Positions 1 through 6,150 of a stretch of DNA of 6,488 nucleotides are shown here, in pieces; within the stretch, counting starts at the first letter, position 1; the number at the start of each line of letters is the position of its first letter. Position numbers and translations under genes: made by a program. This DNA is from Tannerella sp. (GTDB lineage: Bacteria > Bacteroidota > Bacteroidia > Bacteroidales > Tannerellaceae): assembly GCA_031262895.1 (NCBI GenBank), contig JAISGW010000002.1, forward strand, positions 1-6,488, in the 5' to 3' direction. The notes beneath the pieces are model-generated. The model saw nothing but the letters and a program-made list of their open reading frames with translations. It searched no databases and had not been told where the DNA came from.

Positions 1-1782
1 GAAGTAGCCCGCGTGCGCTACGACTTCTACACCTGTTGCATGGAACTCATGCGCGACCATTTCCTGCGGCCTTTCACGAAATGGTGCGAGGCGAACGGCT
101 GCCGCTCGCGCGTGCAGGCTTACGGTCGCGAGTTCCACCCGCTGGATGCCTCCCTCGAAGTCGACATCCCCGAGTGCGAGACCTGGCTCTGGGACAACGA
201 CGGCACCAAGGGCCGCGACCTCTATACGGACCCCGCTTACACGAACGTCAACAAATTTGTCGCCTCGGCAGCCCATTTCCAAAGCAAGAAGGAGGTCAGT
301 TGCGAAGAGTCGACCAACACCGCGGCCGTCTTCAACGCCACCCTCGAACGCATCAAGCGGGTAGGCGACCAAAGCAACCTCTCCGGCGTCACCCACAGCA
401 TCTTCCACGGCTTCAACTACACGCCCCTCGAGGCGCCCTTCCCCGGCTGGATACGCTACGGCACCTTTTTCAACGAACGTAACCCCTGGTGGCCGTACCT
501 CCGCCTGTACACCGACTACAAGGCGCGTCTCTCCGCCCTTCTGCGCGAGACAAAACCCTTCGCCGACATCCTCGTGCTCCACCCCTTGGCCGACTTATGG
601 ACGCGCCTCGGCCCGCAGCGCGACCCCTTCCCCGAACAGCGCTATCCGCCCTACCAATACCGCGTCTGGGAGGCTATACACCGCAACGGCTCGGCCTGCG
701 ACTACGCCTCCGAGCATGTCTTGCAGCACTTCGACCTCTCACCTTACAAGGTATTGCTGCTCCTTGAGGTGGAGAGCATCGAACCGGCCACGACTCAAGC
801 CTTGTTACGCTTCGCCCGAAGCGGCGGCAAGCTCGTCTTCGTGGGGAACACACCCCACCGGGCACCCGGCAGGAAAGGGCAGGCTGAGAACGATGAGGCC
901 GTACGCCGCGACATGCAGGCGCTCCGCGAAGATTATCCCTCGCAATGTTTCCGCGTGGAAGCTCCGGCCGACGGCATAGACCCCGACGCCTGGTGGCGCC
1001 TCGTCGCCGGAGCCTGCGACATCCGCCCCTACCTTCGTTTCAGTGCACCCAACCATTACCTGAGCCAGATACGCCACCGTACGGCCGAAGGTGGCGACGT
1101 CCTCTTCTTAGTCAACTCGCACGCCACGGAGACCTACCGCTTCGATGCGGACTTCCTGCCCGCCGGGGGACGGCAGCCCTGGCTGTGGGATGCCGAGACC
1201 GGCCTCAAAAGCCCCTACCCCACATTGGGGGAAAACGGCCGCTTGCAAGTGGAACTGCCTCCCGCCACCTCCCTGCTTATCGTTTACGAAACGGCCGGGA
1301 CGACAGGCGAGGGGACATCCCCTACCCCGCCACCCAAAGCCAAGGCCGCAGCGGAAGCCGTCCCCGTAGAAGGCTGGTCGTTACGCCTCGAGCCGCTCTT
1401 CGGTCAAGGCGGCGAACGCAAGCCCTTCCCCTTAAAAGACCTCGCCACCGACCCGGCCACCCGCGCCTTCGCCGGCCACCTCTATTACGAGGCCACGGCT
1501 AAGCTGCCTGAAGGCTGCCGTTATCTTGACCTCGGAAGAGTTTACGGCGTCTCGGAACTCAAGGTTAACGGGCAAGCCCTCGGTTGCCATTGGTACGGCC
1601 GCCATCGCTACCTCTTGCCCGAAGGTCTCGCCGCAGGCATGCCCCTGCGCTTGGAAGTCAAAGTGGCCACCACCGTGGGCAATTACCTCAAATCCAATCC
1701 GGCAAACAAGACAGGTTATGCCTGGACGCGCGCACAGCCCTGGCAGCCCGTCGGAATGCTCGGTCCAGTCAGCTTTTGCTAA
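1..1782 (+). CDS. GH106-like alpha-L-rhamnosidase, C-terminal part (5' end outside window)
   Basis: The frame is open at base 1, so the GTG at 13 is not the real start. The visible 593 residues are probably about half of a protein that usually has around 1,000 or more. The product should be an exported enzyme removing terminal L-rhamnose from plant or microbial glycans. Counting from the GTG, the end of the catalytic barrel carries RVQAYGRE (33-40), IPECETW (52-58), VSCEES (95-100), a SIFHGFNYTPLE stretch (129-140) and PGW...RNPWWPY (144-162), a pattern I associate with GH106. The Glu residues in ECETW and CEES are candidate active-site acids, not assigned. A flavodoxin-like domain follows (about 180-280, LVLHP, VLLLLEVESI, GGKLVFVG), then a beta domain, a Pro/Ala-rich linker (about 430-455) and a terminal GH2-type sugar-binding-like sandwich (about 485-589) with VSELKVNGQALG. 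The family call rests on remembered motifs. The alternative is another GH2-clan enzyme. Confidence 0.75.
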   Translation, partial: EVARVRYDFYTCCMELMRDHFLRPFTKWCEANGCRSRVQAYGREFHPLDASLEVDIPECETWLWDNDGTKGRDLYTDPAYTNVNKFVASAAHFQSKKEVSCEESTNTAAVFNATLERIKRVGDQSNLSGVTHSIFHGFNYTPLEAPFPGWIRYGTFFNERNPWWPYLRLYTDYKARLSALLRETKPFADILVLHPLADLWTRLGPQRDPFPEQRYPPYQYRVWEAIHRNGSACDYASEHVLQHFDLSPYKVLLLLEVESIEPATTQALLRFARSGGKLVFVGNTPHRAPGRKGQAENDEAVRRDMQALREDYPSQCFRVEAPADGIDPDAWWRLVAGACDIRPYLRFSAPNHYLSQIRHRTAEGGDVLFLVNSHATETYRFDADFLPAGGRQPWLWDAETGLKSPYPTLGENGRLQVELPPATSLLIVYETAGTTGEGTSPTPPPKAKAAAEAVPVEGWSLRLEPLFGQGGERKPFPLKDLATDPATRAFAGHLYYEATAKLPEGCRYLDLGRVYGVSELKVNGQALGCHWYGRHRYLLPEGLAAGMPLRLEVKVATTVGNYLKSNPANKTGYAWTRAQPWQPVGMLGPVSFC

Positions 1783-1788
1783 AAAAAC

Positions 1789-1878
1789 GGGAAGTTGAAA
1801 AATGAAAGTCAACGTTGTCCCTGCGGCTTCGTCCTTACTTTGCCTAAGGGCGACCTTCGGTTCAATTTTCAACTTTCC
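1789..1878. repeat. Nested inverted-repeat element, possible REP/MITE-like intergenic repeat
   Basis: The outer arms are 1790-1806 (GGAAGTTGAAAAATGAA) and 1861-1878, whose reverse complement is GGAAAGTTGAAAATTGAA. They match except for small indels and one or two changes. Inside them, TCGTCCTTA (1829-1837) faces TAAGGGCGA (1845-1853) across a 7-nt loop, giving a 9-bp stem with one G-U pair. The GC-rich core between AT-rich arms resembles dispersed intergenic repeats of Bacteroidales, but only one copy is visible here. It could instead act as a transcription end for the upstream rhamnosidase gene, though no clean U-run follows. Confidence 0.5.
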
Positions 1879-1903
1879 ATTTTCAATTGAATATGTACCT
1901 TTG
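1874..1903 (+). promoter_or_regulatory. Bacteroidetes-type promoter for paaK-ACT
   Basis: TACCTTTG at 1896-1903 matches the Bacteroidetes -7 consensus TAnnTTTG exactly. Nineteen nucleotides upstream lies TTT (1874-1876), a partial match to the -33 TTG. The predicted start site is near 1910, leaving a short A-rich leader of about 18 nt before the ATG at 1928. The -33 position falls inside the right arm of the inverted repeat. There is no Shine-Dalgarno motif. Confidence 0.6.
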
Positions 1904-1927
1904 CAGAGCAAAAAGCAGAAAAACTAT

Positions 1928-3229
1928 ATGGCATATTGGCAAGAAGAATTGGAAACCATCTCCCGCGACAAGCTTGAAGAACTACAGCTTAAGCGGTTGA
2001 AATCCACAATGGAAAGGGCGGCACGTTCGCCCTTTTACAAAAAAGTATTCACAGAACAAGGTTTGTCGGCCAACAGCATCCGCTCGCTGGACGACCTGCA
2101 GAAGTTGCCCTTCACCACCAAAGACGACCTGCGGAAATATTATCCCTTCGGTTTGGTAGCTATCCCGTTGAAGGACTGCGTCAGGCTGCATTCCTCGAGC
2201 GGCACGACGGGCAACCCCACCGTGGTACTGCACTCCCGCCGCGACCTCGACGCCTGGGCCAACCAGGTAGCCCGCTGCATGTACATGGTCGGCCTGCGCG
2301 ACACCGACGTCTTCCAGAACACCTCGGGCTACGGCATGTTCACCGGCGGACTGGGCTTCCAGTATGGGGCCGAACGGCTGGGCGCCCTGACCATACCGGC
2401 CGCCGCTGGCAACACCAAGCGGCAAATCAAATTCATCCGTGACTTCGGGACGACCTGCCTGCATATCATCCCCAGCTACGCCTCCCGCCTCTACGAGGTG
2501 ATGTGCGAAGAAGGCGTGGACCCGCGACGCGACACCCACCTGCACACCTTCTGCATGGGTGCCGAACCCCATTCCGAAGAACAGCGCCTCCGCATCGAAC
2601 AGCTTTTCGGCGTGAAAGCCTACAACTGTTTCGGCATGTCGGAAATGAACGGGCCTGGCGTGGCCTTCGAATGCCCCGAACAAAACGGCCTGCACATCTG
2701 GGAAGACTACGTCATCGTGGAAATCATTGACCCGCGCACCCTCCGGCCGGTACCCGATGGCGAACCCGGCGAACTGGTACTGACCACCATCAATCGCGAA
2801 GCTATGCCCCTTTTGCGCTACCGCACCCGCGACCTGACCCGCATCTTGCCCGGACCTTGCCCCTGCGGACGCACCCACAAACGTCTGGCCCGCTTCAGCG
2901 GACGCTCCGACGACATGCTCGTCATCAAGGGCGTCAATCTCTTCCCCATACAAATAGAGAAAATCCTCCTCCAGTTCAAGGAACTCGGCAGCAATTACCT
3001 CATCACCATCGAAACCATCGATGGGAACGACGAGATGCTCATCGAAGTGGAACTCTCCGAACTCTTCACCGACGATTACGGCGTACTCCAGGCACTGGCC
3101 AAAGAAGTCACCCGCCGCCTGCACGACGAACTGCTCTTCACCCCTCGCCTCAAGCTCGTGGCCAGAGGCTCCCTCCCCCAACAGGAAGGCAAAGCCGTAC
3201 GCGTTAAAGACCTACGCAAAAACGTGTAA
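1928..3229 (+). CDS. paaK: Phenylacetate-CoA ligase (AMP-forming)
   Basis: This 433-residue member of the ANL adenylating family joins an aryl acid, classically phenylacetate, to CoA using ATP in the cytoplasm. Length and motif order fit PaaK throughout: the P-loop-like SSSGTTGNP (89-97), YNCFGMSEMNGPG (232-244), GELVLTTINREAMPLLRYRTRD (280-302, with the ribose-binding Asp), CPCGR (311-315), the hinge and A8 region GRSDDMLVIKGVNLFP (325-340), and EGKAVRV (420-426) with the likely catalytic Lys422. I chose the ATG at 1928 (MAYWQEEL). The frame stays open back to an ATG at 1802, but those 42 extra residues translate the inverted repeat and the promoter and would begin upstream of the predicted start site. 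In gut Bacteroidales such ligases are often paired with an ACT protein and indolepyruvate oxidoreductase genes. The former follows directly; the latter are absent here. The exact acid used is inferred from family only. Confidence 0.93.
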   Translation: MAYWQEELETISRDKLEELQLKRLKSTMERAARSPFYKKVFTEQGLSANSIRSLDDLQKLPFTTKDDLRKYYPFGLVAIPLKDCVRLHSSSGTTGNPTVVLHSRRDLDAWANQVARCMYMVGLRDTDVFQNTSGYGMFTGGLGFQYGAERLGALTIPAAAGNTKRQIKFIRDFGTTCLHIIPSYASRLYEVMCEEGVDPRRDTHLHTFCMGAEPHSEEQRLRIEQLFGVKAYNCFGMSEMNGPGVAFECPEQNGLHIWEDYVIVEIIDPRTLRPVPDGEPGELVLTTINREAMPLLRYRTRDLTRILPGPCPCGRTHKRLARFSGRSDDMLVIKGVNLFPIQIEKILLQFKELGSNYLITIETIDGNDEMLIEVELSELFTDDYGVLQALAKEVTRRLHDELLFTPRLKLVARGSLPQQEGKAVRVKDLRKNV

Positions 3230-3246
3230 ATTTCAAATCAATTACT

Positions 3247-3675
3247 ATGGTAAGTCAACTCTCCATCTTTTTGGAAAATAAATACGGCAAACTGAGCGAG
3301 ATACTCTCGCTTTTAGGCTCGGCCGACATCCGCATTCTGGCCGCCACCGTGGCCGACACCTCCGAATTCGGCATCCTCCGCATGATAGTCAGCGACCCGC
3401 AAAAAGCCTGCGCCCTGCTCAGGGAACACCATGTTGGCGTTAACCTGACTGAAGTGCTGGCCATCGTGACCGACTCCGCCGCCGGTAGCTTCGCACACAT
3501 GCTGAGCTGCTTCACCCAGGCCGGCCTGAGCATAGAATACATGTACTGCTTCTCCGCCCGGGGCAAAGCCGTCCTCGTGCTGCGCACCTCCGACCGCGAA
3601 GCCGCCCGCGAAGTCATCCGCCGCAACGACCTCGAATACGTCTCGGAGGAAGAATTGGCCGGAAACGACTGGTAA
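3247..3675 (+). CDS. Tandem ACT-domain protein, partner of PaaK
   Basis: The protein has 142 residues and consists of two ACT modules, about 3-68 and 71-136. The second carries AIVTDSAAGSFAHMLSCF followed by GLSIEYMYCF, the usual ACT loop-helix-strand order. ACT modules bind amino acids or related small molecules and usually control an enzyme. No catalytic domain, signal peptide or membrane segment is visible. The gene starts 17 nt after the paaK stop with no Shine-Dalgarno motif and no promoter between, so it should be co-transcribed. A role as sensor of an aryl acid or aromatic amino acid that tunes PaaK, or as a binding subunit, is inference from this pairing, which recurs in anaerobes. 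The ligand cannot be read from sequence. Confidence 0.88.
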   Translation: MVSQLSIFLENKYGKLSEILSLLGSADIRILAATVADTSEFGILRMIVSDPQKACALLREHHVGVNLTEVLAIVTDSAAGSFAHMLSCFTQAGLSIEYMYCFSARGKAVLVLRTSDREAAREVIRRNDLEYVSEEELAGNDW

Positions 3676-3784
3676 TACCCGCCCATGCCGTCGCCGAAGC
3701 ACTTCGAAAAAGGCCTGACGCAAGCTTATTGTATGATATTGTATTTTATTATGCCTGCGAGAACATTTTTTAGCACTTTTGCTA

Positions 3785-3814
3785 TTGACGGGAATTTGAA
3801 ACCACGTATCTTTG
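3785..3814 (+). promoter_or_regulatory. Bacteroidetes-type promoter of a predicted small RNA
   Basis: TTG at 3785-3787, a 19-nt spacer, then TATCTTTG at 3807-3814: both boxes and the spacing match the Bacteroidetes consensus (TTG, 19-21 nt, TAnnTTTG). The expected start site is about 3820. No convincing coding start follows on this strand before the terminator. Confidence 0.72.
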
Positions 3815-3819
3815 CGCTG

Positions 3820-3897
3820 TGGTTTTTTCATAATAGTATTAGATTTAAGGTTAACAAAGTTGGTTAGGGGATGTCGCGAGACACCCCTTAATTTTTT
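3820..3897 (+). ncRNA. Candidate autonomous small RNA, about 78 nt
   Basis: A consensus promoter ends at 3814 and an intrinsic terminator occupies 3866-3897, which predicts a short independent transcript starting near 3820. The body (3821-3865) is U- and A-rich, contains the near-palindrome TAATAGTATTA (3830-3840) and has no open frame of note. The last 47 nt are antisense to the 3' end of the helix-turn-helix gene on the other strand. Multi-copy intergenic small RNAs with this promoter-body-terminator design are known in Bacteroides. The body looks familiar as a recurring Bacteroides intergenic sequence, but I cannot confirm a family. The alternative is a terminator for read-through from the ACT gene plus a chance promoter. 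Confidence 0.55.
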
Positions 3898-4609
3898 GTA
3901 CGGGAGAAACCCCTTTTCCTTCTAACATTTCGATAATCTTGCGGTTGAGGCGGTTGATTTCATCATGCAGTTCCCGCACCTGCTTTTGCAGTTCACCATG
4001 CTGCCGAATGAGATCGGCTGCGATGGTGTCTTTCTTTATGGCGCCGTCAACGGCAGTCTCTGCATTAGTCTTGGCACTTACATATTGTTCTTGCCAACTT
4101 CTTACATCTTTACGGAGACCGTCTATTTCGACATCTTTCCGGTCTATAAGGTCTATGTACCATTTCAATAGGGCATAGCATTTGTTGATGTACTTCTCGT
4201 ATGCTTCAATGCGGCTCTTCATCGTAGCCCCCTCGTCCTCAATCATCCCTTTCCGTTCCCGGGCTAATGCCTCGAATTTGGCTCTGTCGTCATCCTGATG
4301 GATGATCGCATTATCGCCCGTGTTTATAATATTGCCGTTACCACCAATATTGCCTCCAGTTGACGCAGATGCGTTTTCACCGCCGGTTTTCGGCTTAAGC
4401 ATCTCACCCCGGCCGGTTAAAAGCCATTCCGGGCTAATATTGGGATAATTTTCAACTATAAGCTGTATCCATTTGGATTGAATATCCGTACCGTTGCTAA
4501 TTGCACGTGATAAAACGCCCTTACTCGCCCCGATTCGAAGCTCTAATGCCGTAATCTTAATGCCTTCCGCATTGGCTATTAACTTTATTCTATCCAATAA
4601 TGTATTCAT
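3851..4609 (-). CDS. Phage-repressor-like helix-turn-helix protein with coiled-coil C-terminus
   Basis: The protein has 252 residues. Residues 1-72 are a CI/XRE-like DNA-binding domain of a type common in Bacteroidales prophages: LRIGASKGVLSRAISNG (24-40) covers the helix-turn-helix, and NISPEWLLTGRGEML (57-71) is the usual closing motif. A Gly/Asn/Thr-rich linker (about 75-105, GGNIGGNGNIINTGDN) follows, then a highly charged helical stretch with coiled-coil character (about 108-232). A tail of some 20 residues ends in SPNQLC. There is no S24 (LexA/CI) peptidase, so SOS-type self-cleavage is not expected. The coiled coil suggests oligomerisation or a protein partner. The gene is visibly more AT-rich than its neighbours, stands alone, and has no recognisable promoter or Shine-Dalgarno motif. 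It is probably acquired or a prophage remnant. Target and signal are unknown. Confidence 0.85.
   Translation of the reverse strand: MNTLLDRIKLIANAEGIKITALELRIGASKGVLSRAISNGTDIQSKWIQLIVENYPNISPEWLLTGRGEMLKPKTGGENASASTGGNIGGNGNIINTGDNAIIHQDDDRAKFEALARERKGMIEDEGATMKSRIEAYEKYINKCYALLKWYIDLIDRKDVEIDGLRKDVRSWQEQYVSAKTNAETAVDGAIKKDTIAADLIRQHGELQKQVRELHDEINRLNRKIIEMLEGKGVSPVQKIKGCLATSPNQLC
3866..3897 (+). terminator. Intrinsic terminator, GCGA tetraloop
   Basis: AGGGG (3866-3870) pairs with CCCCT (3884-3888) and TGTC (3872-3875) with GACA (3880-3883). One A is bulged at 3871, and a GCGA (GNRA) tetraloop at 3876-3879 closes the 9-bp stem. A T-run at 3892-3897 follows. The U-run exists only on the + strand. 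On the - strand the same DNA encodes the last residues of the helix-turn-helix protein. Confidence 0.75.
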
Positions 4610-4910
4610 AAAGGAGAAATTTTTCTTCGATTTCCTTGTTTAGTTGAAAATTATCAATTTACTTTGTTCTGCCTTCCTCAATGAAAGGCGCTGTAAAGTT
4701 ATTGATTTTTATAAGTGTGTTATATGAAAGCAAATTTTGACATCATGTTTACGAAACGCCCCTATACCGTGGTCGACCCGAAATTCCGGAAGCACTTATA
4801 TGATACGCAAGTTCGTCAGCCATATATATAATGGCACGAATATGCCCTTCCTTCTTAACAAAAGACGCAAAACATTTCCATCTGCAGGATTGATGTCAAC
4901 GGGAATCAAG
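4610..4910. other. Intergenic spacer with small open frames, no secure gene
   Basis: AT-rich leader sequence (4610-4744) is followed by a GC-richer patch that looks like a coding remnant. On the + strand, frame 4745-4831 gives 28 residues (MFTKRPYTVVDPKF...) and 4800-4913 gives 37 (MIRKFVSHIYNG...). The - strand is also open for 24 residues over the same patch (MADELAYH...), so frame alone cannot identify a gene. A weak + promoter, TTG (4636-4638), 20 nt, TTACTTTG (4659-4666, one mismatch), would transcribe away from the helix-turn-helix gene towards these frames. No operator repeats or RNA gene are clear. Confidence 0.3.
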
Positions 4911-4959
4911 TGAAGCCTGCCGCACAATGTGCGGCAGGCTTCAAAAAGGGATTTTCCCT
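4911..4959 (-). terminator. Double-hairpin transcription end of the susD-phosphoesterase operon
   Basis: Read on the - strand, the phosphoesterase stop (4967) is followed by a small hairpin, AGGGA (4959-4955) with TCCCT (4951-4947) across three A, and a run of five T (4947-4943). Next comes a perfect 15-bp stem (4911-4925 with 4929-4943, 3-nt loop). The large stem has no clean U-run on either strand, so I read the pair as a composite end for the - strand transcript. It may also block + strand transcription from the spacer. Confidence 0.55.
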
Positions 4960-4966
4960 ATGTTTG

Positions 4967-6133
4967 TTACTTATTGATGACAAGGCTGTCCACTTCCTTT
5001 CCTTCCTGGTTAGTGACCTGGATGGAGAGTTTGTGAGCTGTGGCGTCGCCGGTCAGGACGTTGTTGTTGGAATTAATCAGAACAGGGAAGTGCACCTCGC
5101 TGGTGGGCGCCATTTTCCAATGCCGATGCAAGTGGGCGGCCAACATCAGGTCGACGCCCGCCTGGTTGAGCAAAGGCACGAATTTGGTCAGCACTTCGTT
5201 CTCCCCGTGCCAGTCGTGCAGGGGTGGCATGTGGCAGACCACCACCTTGAAGGGCGCCTCGGTAAATTCTTTGCTTTTGAGCGCTTCGGCCAGCCATTGG
5301 GCTTCCTTGGTGCGATAATTATCGAAATCGACGATGCCACTGTACTCAATATCCGTGTCGGGTTTGTCTTCCCCCGAGTCGAGTACGACGAAGCAGACCG
5401 GCCCTTGACGGAAGATGTAATACAGATGCGGACGGGTCGGCGAGAAGTAGTCATGCAGATGCGTGGCAAAGCCTCGGCGCGGCTCATGATTGCCTCGGGC
5501 GTAATACATGGGCACACGGGCAGCGAAGACGTAGGCTGCCGTATCCATGAAACCGGCGAAGAGTTGTTGCTCGCTGGTCACCCAAGAGACCATGTCACCG
5601 TTGAAAAGCACCAAGTCCCTTTGCAGCGGTTTGGAGAGTTCCATCATCCTGCCGAGCACGGCCGGCCGTTCGTGGATGTCGTTCATCATGGCGAAGCTGA
5701 CGGTCGGCTTGGATATGTCGTTGGTACGGAAACTGTACGGGCGGTAGGCGCTGGAAGCAGCCACATGTCCGTAGATGAGTTCGTAGCCGTTAGACCGACG
5801 ACTGAGCACTTCCTGCGTATAAACGCGGTAGCGGTAGCGGGTGCCTGGCTTCAGACCCTCGAGCTTGACGACGTGCACCTGTCCGATGTCCTTCACACCG
5901 TCCACGTCATCGTACACGCGGGGGCGTGCCTTGAGGTAGAAGTCCGTGCTGTCGTCGGGCGCCCATTCGAGCCAGGCGACCCCCGGACGGTCGGTCACCC
6001 AAACGACGGCGGCCTGATGTTCGTCTACATCTTGCAGATAAGGGCCGTGGATGATGCGAATGGCATCTTGTGCCCATGCCTGGCAGGCTCCGAAGAGGGC
6101 CAGGAAAAGAAACAACTTGATTTTTGTCTTCAT
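4967..6133 (-). CDS. Secreted calcineurin-like metallophosphoesterase (purple acid phosphatase-like)
   Basis: The protein has 388 residues. A signal peptide (1-21: KTK, hydrophobic core, cleavage after AWA) sends it to the periplasm or beyond. Cys17 is an unlikely lipobox. Residues about 25-137 form a fibronectin-III-like N-terminal domain of purple acid phosphatase type (GPYLQ at 30-34, LKPGTRYRYRV at 94-104). Residues about 143-360 form the two-metal phosphoesterase domain: D152-I-H154, G179-D180, GNHE (214-217), H301 in VVCHMPP, and AHLHRH (333-338) in place of the usual GHxH. The metal-binding set therefore looks complete. The substrate is not readable; monoesters and diesters both occur in this superfamily. 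The start at 6133 is 17 nt after the susD-like stop with only A-rich sequence before it, so the gene is translated from the susCD-type operon message. This location suggests release of phosphate from a captured glycan, a phospholipid headgroup or a nucleotide. Confidence 0.9.
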   Translation of the reverse strand: MKTKIKLFLFLALFGACQAWAQDAIRIIHGPYLQDVDEHQAAVVWVTDRPGVAWLEWAPDDSTDFYLKARPRVYDDVDGVKDIGQVHVVKLEGLKPGTRYRYRVYTQEVLSRRSNGYELIYGHVAASSAYRPYSFRTNDISKPTVSFAMMNDIHERPAVLGRMMELSKPLQRDLVLFNGDMVSWVTSEQQLFAGFMDTAAYVFAARVPMYYARGNHEPRRGFATHLHDYFSPTRPHLYYIFRQGPVCFVVLDSGEDKPDTDIEYSGIVDFDNYRTKEAQWLAEALKSKEFTEAPFKVVVCHMPPLHDWHGENEVLTKFVPLLNQAGVDLMLAAHLHRHWKMAPTSEVHFPVLINSNNNVLTGDATAHKLSIQVTNQEGKEVDSLVINK

Positions 6134-6150
6134 TTTTGCTTATTGGTTTA

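Noticed and set aside
1432..1911. - strand frame (159 residues) running through the repeat into the rhamnosidase gene
   Set aside because: It crosses an inverted repeat and antisense coding DNA and shows no domain.
1982..3181. Long - strand open frame (399 residues) opposite paaK
   Set aside because: It is antisense to a gene with all ANL motifs. Its low-complexity composition (Ala, Val, Gly, Glu, Phe, His) is typical of a shadow frame.
3693..3712. Small hairpin CGAAG/CTTCG after the ACT gene as a terminator
   Set aside because: It has only about five pairs around a two-base loop and is followed by A residues, with no U-run.
3685..3867. + strand frame of 60 residues between the ACT gene and the repressor-like gene
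   Set aside because: It spans the promoter at 3785-3814 and would be cut by the predicted RNA start. Its composition is not coding-like and no family is recognised.
3851..4609. Toxin-antitoxin or CRISPR/defence module around the helix-turn-helix gene
   Set aside because: No partner gene of suitable size or motif lies next to it, and no repeat-spacer array is present.
4610..4620. AAGGAGA as a Shine-Dalgarno site for the repressor-like gene
   Set aside because: The purine run is on the + strand, while the gene is on the - strand. On the gene's own strand the sequence is pyrimidine-rich.
4760..4800. tRNA or attachment-site remnant near GGTCGACCCG
   Set aside because: There is no cloverleaf, no paired acceptor stem, and no direct repeat flanking the AT-richer insert.
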